From: Torreya grandis
Taxonomy: Eukaryota > Streptophyta > Pinopsida > Cupressales > Taxaceae
Length of the DNA stretch: 64,000 nt
Direction of reading: 5' to 3'
NCBI GenBank assembly: GCA_037957365.1
Contig: JARHVA010002682.1
Span: forward strand, 1,329,001-1,393,000
A model generated the notes under the pieces. It made no database searches. It was not told where the DNA came from and was given only the letters and a program-made list of their open reading frames with translations. This document shows, one piece after another, positions 12,872-25,137 of the stretch (its first letter is position 1; every line of letters begins with the position of its first letter). The translations under genes were made by a program, and so were the position numbers.

Positions 12872-14166
12872 GGGCATCTTAGCAACAGGTGAAAAAGTTT
12901 TATTATAGTCAATTCCTTTAATTTGAGAAAAACCTCTAATAACTAGTTTAGCTTTATATTTTTTAATTTGATTATCATAATTAAACTTAGTCTTAAACAA
13001 CCATTTACAACTTATCAAATGATGTCCTTTAGGGAGAGGGACTAAGTCCCAAGTGTTATTAGAAATCAAAGAGTTTTATTCATCATGCATTGCTTTTTCC
13101 CAATAAGGGTGACCTTGAGCTTATTTTAGTGTTGTAGGATCATTATTATTCTTAAGTTTAAATATTAAAACATAATTATAAAATTTTTGGCTAGTTCTAT
13201 GAGTATCATTAAGATCTACATCAATTTCAGAAGCTTCTATATTAGTCTTGGCCCACTTAGGCAGAGCTTTAGGTGAAGCAAGACTATAAGAAGGTAAATG
13301 GACTTTAGGAATAACGTCATTATACACCACATCATTATAATCATCACTTGATTCCAAATGAAAAGAAACATAAATTATATCAAGAGAATCTGAATTGGAA
13401 GCACAATTAAGTACACCATCTTTAGGAATTCTAACATCCCTTTTAATCTTAATTTTGTTAGTTTTAAGATCACATAAATTATAAGTTTTAGATGATTCAT
13501 CATAAACAACAAAGACAAAAATGTTTGCTTTAGAATCTAACTTCTTTCATTTTTCTATTAGAATATGAACAAATGCATCATAATCAAAAACATATAAATG
13601 CTTTAAATTAGGTTTTCTACCACTCCAAGCTTCTTTTAGGGTAATATTTAAAATAAATTTAATGGGAGTCTTATTTATTAGATATATATCATAATACATA
13701 GCTTCAACCCAAAATTTATAATGCATATTTTTAGCATAAAACATACACATGGCCATTTTGGTGATAGTTTTATGTCTACATTTAGCAATACCATTTTGCT
13801 CAGGTGTGTAAAAAATAGTTTTCTCATGTTTAATACCATGTTGCGTACAATATGTAATACAATCATTGTTAACATATGTAATTCTATTGTTATTTTGTAA
13901 TATGCGTAAATAACAATGAGATTATTTTTCAACAAAGGCATGAAACTCAATAAAAGTGTCTAAAACTTGATTTTTAGTTTCAAAAAGTAAATCCAAAGTC
14001 ACCTAGTGCAATCATCAGAAAAAGGTAAAGCATACTTTAAAATATTAATATAAGGAGTTTGCATAGGGTGTAAGAGATCACTATGAATTAAATGAATATT
14101 TTCATTAGCACACCAAGATTGATTCTTAGGAAAAGATTCTCTATGAATTTTACCAGCCATATAACC
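12872..14166 (-). pseudogene. Copia-C integrase, linker and 5' part of reverse transcriptase
   Basis: In minus-strand order: a GKIHRESFPK pre-integrase tail, IHSDL and the DD region of integrase (14160-13950, with stops and frame changes), then FWVEAMYYDIYLINKTP and EAWSGRKP (13720-13600), typical of the end of Copia integrase. A poorly conserved linker covers 13357-13121. Reverse transcriptase begins near 13130 with YWEKAMHDE, NNTWDLVPLPKG, CKWLFKTK and KAKLVIRGFSQ. It ends at FSPVAKM where long-LTR copy 1 begins at 12871. The catalytic YVDD part and RNase H are missing. Non-functional. Confidence 0.88.
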
Positions 14167-15869
14167 TATTGACCAAATTTTGACCCCAAGTCAAAATTTA
14201 TCACCCCTATAGGTTAAAACTTAATAGAGGTGTTTAATATTTTTCATGTCTTGTCATGGTCTCTAGTGGTCTTAAATAGTCCCATATGGTCATATGTGCC
14301 CTTGTTTAGCATTGTCCAAGTTTTCATCTTAGGTTCACTTGTCTAGTCCTATGCTCAAGTACAAGGTCTTGTATAGTCAAACTTGATCAAAGGTATAATA
14401 TAGTTTAGGTTTATTATAAAAATTTATTTTAATGACATTTAATGCCATAAAATCATGCTTTAACCTTTATTTGACTCTCATATGCAAAAAAATGTCATTT
14501 TTGCCACCTTTTGGCCCATTTGGAAGGGTTGGATCTACCACTTCAAGGAGAGAACAATTAAATAAGATTAAAAACATCCATGATGTTAGAGCTTGGTCAT
14601 AGAATGTTCAGGGGTAGTCAGGGTCTGACATAAGTCTACAATTTAATGTCCAATATTGGTAAAAAGACCTTTTGCAAGCACTTGTATGGTCTTCCAAGAT
14701 TATTTTTTAGTTAAAAATAGTTTAAAAGAGTCCTTTGGGATCCCTAAAATCATTTTCCATCTTTGAACCAAGTTTTAGATACAACTAACACTCCAGACTA
14801 CTTTTCTCTTCTATCATTTCCTTCACAAGCTCAGGAAGGCAAATTTGTATAAAATGGTATGACCAAGAGAGAGAGTTAAGATCTAAAATTTCGGCCATTG
14901 TTAGGGGTAAAATTAATCTTGAAATAAATGGAATTGTTTTGTTAATTTTCAAGCTATTATTTATGAATGATCATTAAGAGTGACAACATGTCATTATGGC
15001 CTATCCTTCTGAAAGGGGTCTATTCTTGCACCTATTTATCCATACCAAAAATCAATGGATGGAAATAATTTAGAGGGTGGTATGTATAGGTATTGGATAT
15101 CATTTTATGGTGTTTTCACCATCCAAATGTTTTCTATGATTTTATTTCACTTGGAGGAATAATGTCTTGGTGCATAAGTTGTTTCAAATAATTTAGCTGC
15201 AAGTTCTTCTTTCCTTTTTATGGTGGTCATTCTCAGAGGTTTCTAGTGATTTTTCACTCATGGGAGTTCACTCAATTTCATGGAGTTCAATTATTTTGGT
15301 CTGAGATGTTTTTTGACTTTATTCTTCAAGTGTGCTTGCTTATTGGGAACATGGTATGTGTCCAAGCATTCCACTATATCTTTGATTGTAAAATTGGCTC
15401 AAATACTAGTGGTACATCATAGTGTGAGATCTTGGAGATTATATTAAATCATTGTAAGTGAAGAGAAGTTCAAGATAGGAGTATAAATACACCTTCTAAG
15501 AAGAATCAAGTGTCTCTTTCATATGTAGGCTTATACGAACTGCAAGAGTGTTTGGAAGATTCTCAAAGCCATGGAGAAGGTTTGACACATATATTCATGA
15601 ATGAAATTGTATATAAACACCTCATTTCCACCACCAAGTTTCTTCCAACTGACTATAACCTTCAATTCTCTACTCATAGAAATATATAATAATATATTTG
15701 TATGCAATCCATATATGACTATAAAATGAGTGGATATAAGGTGGATTAAGACTTGGTCATAATATTTGTGATGAATTGAAAATATGACAAAGATATATGT
15801 AGTAGTTGATAGGGTTGAAGAGTTCAAGAACCCAAAGAAGTGGCTCCTTGCTAACATATATAGTCCATA

Positions 15870-17000
15870 GTGACATATAGGACCTAAGCCTGTAGGTCCA
15901 CATTTTGGACCAAAAATCAACCTCATATCAACATACAATCAAAAATTATCTTGAATCCCTAACTTATATGTACATGAAATAGTGTCACAAACCCTCAAAG
16001 AGCAATTAAGCCACTCTAAAGTCAGAGATAGTATTGAAACTAAGTTAACAAATAGTCAAAAGCCCACCTACAGTACTTTGTATAGATTATGGAGGAAAGT
16101 TAAGAATGATATGAGGCTTTTCATAGGATATATAGGACCTTGATGGCATGAATTATTTTGGTTTGAACATGTTTAAGCATCATGATAGGAGAGAGAACTC
16201 AGTTTCAAACTTCCAACACATAATCAGGTGTTCTAATAGGTAATCTATAGGCCTAATTAAAGGGCAAACTTAGTCTCTAAACTTGAGTAAGAGTTGGTAG
16301 TGATATTAAAGGTTATTTTGAATCCAATCAGAAATTAAAACAATCTCAATTCTATTTATGAATAAATGGCATGAGGAGAGCTTGAAATCTCCTAATGCAG
16401 CCAACACCCTAAAGAACATAACCTATAGGTATGTATGGAAAAGCAAGAGATAAGTGTCTTGAAGGTGTTTAAATTAGATTTTTCAAGCCTTATAAGACCC
16501 TATAGCTAGATAATCAACTTATTTAGTCAAGATATTTATGAATTTGGATAAGTGGAAAGACTAGGTCCAAATCCATAACACACAGCCAATGCTCTAAAAG
16601 AGCACCTATAGGCTGCTAAAGAGATGGATTAATATCAAGCCTTAGAGTGAAAAAAAAACATGTATGAGGAAGTGTTTGAACCTATTTTGGTATCTTAAGC
16701 ATGTTTAATACTAAGATAGAGTTAGTGATTTTAAAGGAGAGGGTTTAAATACCTAACACAGTCAGTAGCCCTAATGAGCATCTACAGGTCATTGTAAGGG
16801 AAGATAAATTGGCCTCAGGCCCAAAAGAAGAAGCAGAGTATATATGAGAAAGTCTCTGAGTCTAATTGGAGATTCAAGTAAGTCCATGAACTATGGAATA
16901 ATACCAGGAGAGGTGAGTGTTGAGGTTCTAACCCATAGTAAGTAGTCAAGTGACCCTAGAGACACCTATAGACTACAAATAGAAGCAAGTTGGTCTTGGG
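15870..17000 (+). repeat. ~180-bp tandem array within the solo LTR
   Basis: The anchor CCTATAG/CCTACAG recurs at 15889, 16067, 16244, 16422, 16605, 16781 and 16965. Intervals are 178, 177, 178, 183, 176 and 184 bp. Each anchor is preceded by a CACAGTCAGTAGCCCTAA-like stretch and followed by a TAAAG/TAAGG-A-GAT stretch. That makes at least six consecutive diverged units. The interval is close to a plant nucleosome repeat length. Confidence 0.75.
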
Positions 17001-19111
17001 CCTGAGTAAGGATACAAATAACATGTAAATAAATTTTTGGTCTACATAACATAGACCAAAATTTCATAAAGTATTTTTGAAACCAAAAGGTAAAAAAATG
17101 AATATTGATCAAAACTAGGTTGTAAACTGATACATGGTCATGAAGAAAGGATACACACAATCTGACCTTGTAGTCCAGTCTTCAAGAAAATTAGTGTGTT
17201 GAAGCTTATATAGGCATGATCATACATTTAAAATTGGTAAAATGGGTAATAATGGGTTTGAAAATATGTTCATGTAATTTTAATGTCATACAAATAGAGG
17301 AAGTATTTACTATTTTGTCTCAGACCTTACCCATTCCTTGGGCAAGGGGTAGTCAAGAGACTTAGGGGTCCACTTGAGTTCAAAGGCACAAAACAAGAAT
17401 TAAAAAATTAATTAAGAGTCCTAATGGAATTAAAAATTCATGTAAATATTCTCCATATAAATCTATATGGTAACAACACTTAGTGTTCAGTCTAAGTGCC
17501 CTTGAGGGCTAGCAAAGAGGAGACTAGCCTAAACCTTAAATAGCCTAATCAGTGTACCAATTACATATAGAGGGGTAAATTTTGATATAATATAATTTTT
17601 AATAATTTATATGGATTTTTAAAATATTTTTTAACCTCTCACAATATTTATATGAAGTTTTGAGACCCAAAACCCAATCTAGACTTATCTCACGCTCAGG
17701 AAACACTAAACAAGCCACTTGAAGAGCAACTTCATATACTCACACCATTGCTCAAAATTTTCATGGGAGTATGATAAATTTGGGATATTTTAATGGGTTA
17801 TATAATATTTTTTTCAAATTTTAAGGATTTAATTTAATGATCTATTCTTTATGAACAATCGTTAAGACCCCAAACAGGGCTTAAACCTCTCTTAAACCCT
17901 GATAGTGACCAATCATGGAGAAAAGACCTCAAATGTAAATATAATGAAATAGTTTTACCATGAAACTTATTGGATTTTTTTTATGACTCCAAGGAGTTTA
18001 CTCATATGTACTTTAATGTTGACATCACTTATATAGATTTACACAAATGCCCTATTTTTGCATGTTTTTGGTGTTTTTTAAGTTTTCTAAGAAGGGAAGA
18101 GCCTCCCAATAATATGATGAGGTCATATTTGAATTTTAATAGCTATTAAAATCTAAAAATTTTCACAATATATTCTATAGGTGATCAAACCAAGCCTATT
18201 TTTCAAGGCAGACTCAAATAGGTTCAAAATGAGACTAGGTGGTAAGGTCATTTCTTGGTTTGCATACTTCTACAGGGTCTTAGGACCCCAAAATTGGCAT
18301 GGTTATTGGTTATATAATATTTAAATTTAATAACATAATTTATTATTATTTCACATGTGTGTAAGAAGTTTGGAACAAGAAAATAGGGTCCTAAGCAAGG
18401 AGGCCTAATTCATAAGAGAGAAAGGCAAAAAATAGGCTTACACTCAGATTATGAAGATGGAATTTTACATGGAGATATAAGGCCATAATGTATCCTATAA
18501 TATTCCCTTATTTTCTCAATATAATTTATACAACTTCCTATACAAGGATGTTTACAAGTTTTTAGGGTTACAAGAGAACTAGGCCTAGTGAGGACTTAAA
18601 GAGCAAAATGAATTCTTGGGAGTTATTATAGGAACCAAAATGATGTTTTTTAAACCTATAAAATATTTTAATATCATTCATCTATTTTTTATGATCTCAA
18701 TAAGGTGCACTTTTTTTTTGGGTCTCTTGGACTAAATCTAGGCATGGAAACGAAGAGTTGCAAGACACCTATGCATGTGAATGATGGAATGACAGATTAT
18801 AGGAGTTTTTTAAGGCATGTTATATGTTTAATGAGTTTTTTAAGATTATTTTAATTCAAATTCATGTTTATAAAGTCTATTTGTCACTCCTTACATGCAA
18901 AAAGGGTAATTTTCAAGAAGTTAGTCAAGGTGTCAAGCAAGTTTGTAACTCTTATGCCACTTGAAAGGTTGGAGATGATTCAAGAGTGAGAAACATGGAC
19001 TATTATGTATATTTAGACTATATAATAACTCCCATTCTATTTTTAACTCATGGACACTTGTCAAACTTCTCCTACTACGCCCTCCTCTCTCTCTCTCTCT
19101 TCACCATTCTC

Positions 19112-19119
19112 TATATAAA
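19112..19119 (+). promoter_or_regulatory. Putative TATA box of the long LTR
   Basis: TATATAAA follows a 20-bp CT-rich tract (CTCTCTCTCTCTC, 19087 onward). This is the expected layout of an LTR core promoter and fixes the element's orientation as plus. The copy-1 equivalent near 12220 reads TTTATAAA. Confidence 0.5.
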
Positions 19120-19799
19120 CAACCACTTTTGGCTAAGATTGTAGGATCGACACCTAGTATGGAGAAGATATGTTGGTTTGAATAATATTTTTTCATTTTA
19201 ATAAATATTTGAAATCTATTTTTGATTTCATAACTTCTTGTCTAAGTGTGTGAAGTAGTGCATAGTTGAATGACAAGTGATAATCATCTATCCTTGTGTT
19301 CACTTTACTCTCTCTTGTTTTGTACAAGTAATCTAATCTCTAGAAAGTCATATGAAGTATATTTAGTGTCTTTTTCTATCTCTAAGTTTAAATAATATCA
19401 TTAGTGTCTACAATCAGGCCTTTTATTCATTCACCTTGAGAAGTACAATACATATTACCTTCATATTTGAAACACTTATGTTAGAGCAATCTAGGATGTT
19501 GAAGCTAGTATTGTGAATCATCTTTCATAGTGAAAGTATATTTTAGTCTAGTGGAGATCAAATTGGTGCATAACCTCTTTAGATTAGGTTCCTTTTATGT
19601 TCTCTCTATCGATTTTCATCTAAACAAGCAAGTAGTATAGGTGATAGGCTATCAAAGACAAATTTAGGGAGCTAGCCCTTTAATCTAGAGGTTTACCTTT
19701 GCCATAGGCAACCCATAAGCCTAAAGATAATCAAATGTTTCACTCAATTTGGAGGAGGCTTAAACTACCTCTCCAAAGGTGTAAAATTGAGTGACAACA

Positions 19800-21130
19800 C
19801 AACCATTGTAAACATAATTAATGAAAGGAATTTCAAGGAAACCTTGCATTATATTAAGTTTATTCATAAGTGCAACTCTTTGGTAATTAATATGTCTTAG
19901 TATTCCATGCCATAGGTTAGCATAATTAGAAGCATTCAAAGCATGAGAATAAGAGGAATAATAGATTCTAATAAATTTAAACAAATAATCATTATCTTGA
20001 AAAGTAGTAGCAACTACTTGAAAATATTGCTTGGCAAATTTAACATAAAAAGTGTCATTAAATAATTCTACTTTATAGTCATGTTTACATAATTAAATAA
20101 TAGAGAGCAAATTCAATTTTAAATTGGAAACAACCAAGACATCATGCAATTCATCATTAGGTATTTTAATAATTCCTATGGCTTCAACATTGTAAAAAAC
20201 ATGATTTGTAAAACTTAAATGATTGTTACAAAGATATGGTTCCAAAGAAGTAAATAAATTTGTATTAGATGTCATATGTTGAGTAGAACCAGAATCAACA
20301 ATCTATTCAATAGGAAAAGCATGCAAAGCATAAGTAAAAATAGTTCTAGTATTAGACTTCTGTTTAGATTGAGTCTTATTGTTGCTAGTGCTAGCATTGT
20401 CTTTGACATCAAGATTTTCACTTTTACTAGCATGTTTCTTCTTAAATAAGTGATCTTCATCATGATTATTTTTGTCACAATAATTACACTCTAATTTTTT
20501 CTTAGGTTTTGAGTTAGATTTTTAATTTTTTTTGTCATGTGTATTATTGGACTTGGCATGTTTTTAACCATTTTTGTCTTGGTGTTTAGAAATAAAAGCA
20601 TGTTCATTAGTCTTAAGACTACCAAATTGAGTTATCTTTTGTTATTATTAACGCAACAAAATAACTCAAATATCAACTGAGCAAATAGAGTAAGAAAAGT
20701 TAGTTGTGATTAAATATTAGTAATAAACTGTTGAAAAGGTTGAGGCAATCATTTTTTTATGATAATATGAATTAAATTCAAATAAGGTTTAATGTTTAAA
20801 CTAGTGAGCTGAAAATGCAAAGAGTGAACTTTAATTAAGAAATCATCCATAGTTTTGGAGTCATTGTACTTTAAATCAAACAGTTTATCTTGAATTTATG
20901 TTTTATGAGAGATTTATTCACATCATAAACATATTTAAGCTTAGACCATACAGTGGATGCAAGAAGACAACCATCAATATGCACATATAATTTGGGGGTC
21001 ATGGTCATGTCAATCAATCCTAAGGTCTCATTATTTTTCACTTACTATTTATCGTGAACTTCAATGGTTGTAGGTTTTCATAAAATTTGGGGTCCATGCC
21101 ATCTACTACGTACACCAAGTTTTTAAAAGT
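19800..21130 (-). pseudogene. Copia-C gag, protease and pre-integrase relic
   Basis: From high to low coordinates: UBN2-like gag text (TLGLIDMTM..., near 21030), a partial zinc knuckle CNYCDKNNHDEDH near 20480 in which the last cysteine is missing, and an aspartic protease with catalytic VDSGST (20282-20299). HMTSNTNLF and ELHDVLVVSNLKLNLLSI (20275-20093) are textbook Copia protease. Pre-integrase follows with LWHGILRHINYQRVALMNKLN (the usual LGHI is changed to LRHI), ending NGC at the solo-LTR junction. Stops and frame changes separate the pieces. Confidence 0.85.
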
Positions 21131-22914
21131 TAATATGTATTGCATATACAATTTTTATAAATATTAATTGGTGGATGTGAGTTTAAATTTAGGCACAAGC
21201 TCACCCAATACCCAAAAAGTGAATAGGCAAGAAAAAAATCACTTAAAATAAAGGAGGTGTGGAAGAGGGACAAGGAGGACAAAAAATGAGACTTAACTAA
21301 AGTGCAAAAGAAATATCAAGGAATAAATGTGAGCCAAGAAAGGATTAAAAATTGCACAAAAATACAACTACAAGATGGTTTAAAACTGTCCAAGTTGAAT
21401 GAAAGAGATAATATCAATTGTTTTAGAAGCTTTTTATGTGAATGTCCTTAAGCAAACAAATAATATTATTGTTTTAATTGTAAACTCACACCAAAAAATG
21501 TCAATAATTAAAATATTGAAACATTGTTAAGAAAAAAAGTATTAAATATACAACAATTTGAACCTCCCTTTTTTTTTTGGTAGTTTGTTTAATTTTAAAA
21601 AAGAGTAAATACTCACAACTTCCAATACAAGTTAAAAAAAATTGTTATTAAAAAAAAAACAATTTATGCATATAAAAACTAAAGCTCTTTTGTGTTGAGT
21701 TGTGTATTAAAAAAGCTTATGGATTTTAATACACAAATGAATTTTAGTATTGGAAAAGGAAAGGTGTCTTACTATAAAGGAATGCCAGGGAAATAAAATA
21801 TTGATTTTTGATTTAAAGTGATAAATGATTTGCTTTTATTAAAGAAAACTAATTAATATGAAAAAGAAAGAAAAAAAAATGAAGTAACGATGAACCACTA
21901 CGTAAAGTCTAAGAACATATTAAAATGATAAACCACAAAAGATGTTACTTGATGTAACCAATGAAATAAAAAATAATAAATAAAGAGAGACGTTGCACGT
22001 AATGTTACACAACAAAGGTGGTGGAGCTAGGGTGATGTAGAGGAGCAAGGAGAAAAAGCTACTAAGGAAAAAAACTGAATAGAACCAAGGCAACGTTGAT
22101 GAAGTGAACTTGAAACCCAACTAAGGCACCACAGATGGGCCAATAAAAAACTAGAAGATTAGTTAATATTCTAAAGATGCTAGTCAAAAGAAAGGTGATT
22201 CAGTCACAACTAAAAAAAGGATTAAAAAAATGGAACGATGCCTGAAGTGAGCTAAAAATAAGGAGGCACAGGGAAAGACCAAAATGAGCTCTCAAATGAT
22301 AGAGAACAAAAGACAAACCCAATGCGAAGGTCAAAGAGATTACTCACAATACAAGGAAAAAAATGTTGGTGTCACACAACCACCAACAAGATGAAAAAAA
22401 AGGAAAGACAAAAGCAAAATTGTTGAAGCTAAGATGACCATATAAAGGCACTAAGAGGAGAGACCAAATTTTTAAAAAAAATAGAATCCTCAAGTGAGAA
22501 TAAAGGTGCTAAGCACCTCTACGAACATAGCTTAAAAAATAAAAAATTGATCTTTCTCTTTTTTTTTACAAAAGAACATAAATAAAGAGAGGAAAATAAA
22601 ATACACAAAAAAGAGCTAATACAATTTAAATGAAATAACTTGATTGTTAAATTTATTTGTATTTAAAATGTGTAAAGTAATAAAAAAAATAAGATTGCCT
22701 GAAAGGAGTTCTTGCTAAAAAAGAATAGGCGGTGAAGAGAAAAAAGTTCCGTAGGAACCACTTGAAACAACGGGTTAACAAAAAAGCTCCAAAAAAATTA
22801 CAAAAAAAGACAAATTTGAATGGAGAGCAAGAGTGGATCCCTTACAAAAAAATCCAAAATATCTCCCAAAATATTGCACACTCTTATGAAAAAAATGTCA
22901 ATAAGATAAACTTA
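21131..22914 (-). other. Leader region of Copia-C, no recognisable gene
   Basis: About 1.8 kb between the primer-binding site and recognisable gag. On the plus strand it is strongly A-rich, with many A-runs of 6-9 bases. I see no gag motif here. It may hold the 5' leader plus decayed N-terminal gag. Confidence 0.4.
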
Positions 22915-22926
22915 GCTCTAATACCA
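22915..22926 (-). other. Primer-binding site of Copia-C
   Basis: On the minus strand this reads TGGTATTAGAGC, one change from the initiator Met tRNA complement, directly after the LTR end (CCCTTCA). Confidence 0.85.
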
Positions 22927-23497
22927 TGAAGGGATTATCCCAATAACATTCATCAATGACAAATGGAAGTATAGAAATAAAAAAATCATAAAGCAATATT
23001 ACCTTTCAAGGTGTAAAGCACAAATAAGACAAATTTTAAAGTGACAAACCGAACGTATCAGAGAAAAAATCATATTATCTTATAAGAATTCTTGTCACCA
23101 AAAGATGCACAAGTACAATTTAAAAGCAAGAGTAAATTGAGAAGAAGAGAGAGAGCCATGAGTTTCTAGTTAAAAAATGAGGAGAGGAAGACTCTTTTAT
23201 AGAGATAGAGTAAAATAATGAGAGTTACAAGGAATCTCATGATTACCTTACAAGTCTCCTTTGTGTGTGTCACTTGTGGCCTGGTCCCTTAGAAAGTGAA
23301 TGGAGGTGTCTATCAAGTAAGAGAAGGGGTTACTTATACAAGTAACTCTCAAATCCTAAAGTGGCACAAAGAGGTGAGTGACACCTCATAGAATCCAGAT
23401 TTATGTGAATTTATAATTCACATAAATAAAAATCACACACACATAAAAATATACTTAAAATAAAATAAATTATCCTAAATAAAGGGTAATCCTAACA
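22927..23497 (-). repeat. 5' LTR of Copia-C
   Basis: On the minus strand it begins TGTTAGGATTACCC and ends GGATAATCCCTTCA next to the primer-binding site; 571 bp. A TATA box (CTATAAAAG on the minus strand, about 23204-23195) is followed by a CT-rich initiator-like stretch. The matching 3' LTR is not in the window. Confidence 0.8.
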
Positions 23498-23499
23498 TG

Positions 23500-24500
23500 A
23501 CAATAATACCTATGTCTGTTTCATCACGTAAAGATGGAGGATAATCTACTGTGGTCATCAACTGAATAAACAATATATGATTTTTAGTTGAGCATAGATC
23601 TATATAAATAAATGCATTTACATGAAGTATAATACTAATAAAAAATACCTCTATATATGTATATGTATAAACATTGGTTGAGTAACATCAACAAATACAG
23701 TAGTAGATGGCCCACAAACTAGTTGTGAAGATAATGGTACCATTTCCTCTTGTAACATAAAAAATGCATATGCATTATTTAATTTATATGTAATTTAATG
23801 GTTACCTTTTAAATACAAATATAAAAAATAATTAACATGTCAAATATATAAGATACCTGCGTATGTGTATGCAACATCTACATAATAAATGTATTTTTAA
23901 AAAAATCATCACTCAAAACTATAGCATCTAGGCCCTCAAAAGCAACACCATTGTCATCCAAAGGTTCAATGCATATAACACCACATGATATGCAAAGGTG
24001 CGAATGGCCATGCACGCTAGGTGGAGTATCCCCATGTCCACCCTCTCCAACATCAGTCTCATAAAACTTATTTGTATGTTGAATAGGTGTGTTAATAAAT
24101 ACACCAAGTGCATACAAAGTGTCAATCTTAACAACCTCTTTCACTACATAAGGGATCTTAGGATGAAGTGGATTTTGGGTAAGGACTCTTGCAGGTCGAT
24201 TAAGTGCATGGCATGCACGTAGTTTATCATCTATAGAGCCTTTCCCTTGGCCCTAAAACTCTGAGTAGTCAAAATAATTAGGAATCTTGTTGAGGACAAA
24301 GAGTTTCCTCAAAAAATATAATGAAACCTCATAATTATTACAAGGTGGGTAATCAAACACTATTCACCACCAATCCCAAAAAAAAATCTTATCAAATTAT
24401 GAGAATGAGGCACAAATTCTGGTAGAACTAGGGTCCCTCATTCTCATAATTTTCTTTTCAATTTATATTTTGTTCTTGACTATATGTGTATCCAAATCCT
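23500..24500 (-). pseudogene. Unidentified minus-strand coding relic, cut by the Copia-C LTR
   Basis: I do not recognise the protein. One minus-strand frame reads coherently from about 24500 to 23857. It has a basic start, then CNNYEVSLYFLRKLFVLNK, then HPKIPYVVKEVVKIDTLYALG, then a Gly/His-rich HGDTPPSVHGHSHLCISCG (open from 24144 to 23878). Several stops interrupt it, some in positions where CAG to TAG would restore sense. Beyond a donor-like AG|GTATCT at 23857, a second coherent stretch lies at 23746-23649 (starting EMVPLSSQLVCGPS) after an AG acceptor in the same phase. A third short one lies near 23565-23505. Text ends where the Copia-C LTR begins (23497). Possibly a captured or dead multi-exon gene. 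Confidence 0.35.
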
Positions 24501-25137
24501 CCTGACTATCTGGGGGTCTTGTGGAATTGTAAGAGGGTCTGAGGGTTAGGAGGTTGTTCTCTTGCACTTGAATGGGCTACTCAAACAAAAATTGGTTTTA
24601 AATATAAAACAATGCAAATAAAAATAATTGCTAAAATTTGGTGTTAACAAGTTTTAATTTTACTTGCTTACTTCCTCTTTGCAGCAGCATTGTTGATTCA
24701 TCGAGGTAACGAGCAATGACAACATGTTTTCTCTTCCTGATAGTAAAACGTGATTGCAGTAGGGCAGAGACGAGATGTCAAGACAAAACAAAATGAAATT
24801 GGTTGAGGATTTGGTCACCTTTTTTTTGTTTTTATGCCTACTATAAGAAACATGTATGCATTTCTTACACTATAAGAAATTCCTACACATTTATTATATT
24901 TTATAATATGTATGTGTTATGGCTTGGTAATTACCAAGCCTATATTTTAATAACATGTACGTGTTACGCAAGAATGTTCACATAATTGTCCCCAAACTTT
25001 GTGCACTTACCTTGCTAAGGGACTATAAGGGATCATAGGAACAAAGAGAGGTGGCAAAGGAGTGTGAGAGTCAACTAGTGGAGCCCATCTCTCTTAAATT
25101 TTATTTATTATGTAAATAAATAATAATAATTTTTGTA
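24501..25137. other. No recognised feature
   Basis: AT-rich spacer with short open frames only. A small ACACTATAAGAAATTCC-type near-repeat occurs around 24840-24890. Nothing supports a gene. Confidence 0.5.

Larger units (their letters stand above)
14167..19799 (+). mobile_element. Solo long LTR (5.63 kb) inside Copia-C
   Basis: Begins TATTGACC (ancestral TGTTGAC in copy 1) and ends GTGACAACA. It is flanked by TAACC (14162-14166) and CAACC (19800-19804), a 5-bp target duplication with one change. Removing it joins Copia-C in frame at NGC|MAGK, a standard Copia pre-integrase context. No internal retroelement domain lies between the termini, so this is a solo LTR left by LTR-LTR recombination, or a very long LTR-like unit. 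A TATA box and CT-rich tract lie ~690 bp before the end, giving an unusually long (~4.9 kb) U3. No convincing open reading frame is present. Confidence 0.8.
12872..23497 (-). mobile_element. Copia-C, old minus-strand Copia, split by a solo LTR and 3'-truncated
   Basis: Read from high to low coordinates: 5' LTR 23497-22927, primer-binding site 22926-22915, long untranslated leader, gag, protease, pre-integrase (to 19800), [solo LTR 14167-19799], integrase, linker, and the start of reverse transcriptase (to 12872). Long-LTR copy 1 abuts it there. The reading frame is restored exactly when the solo LTR and one 5-bp duplicate are removed, which proves that 12872-14161 and 19800 onward are one element. 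RNase H and the 3' LTR are not in the window. Its protein sequence is clearly different from Copia-A and Copia-B. Confidence 0.88.

Noticed and set aside
1704..19799. Reading long-LTR copies 1 and 2 as the two LTRs of one element with 12872-14166 as its interior
   Set aside because: The interior is minus-strand Copia sequence that continues in frame on the far side of copy 2, and copy 2 has its own target duplication.
22732..22929. 65-codon lysine-rich frame
   Set aside because: An A-rich stretch of the Copia-C leader on the opposite strand that overlaps its primer-binding site.
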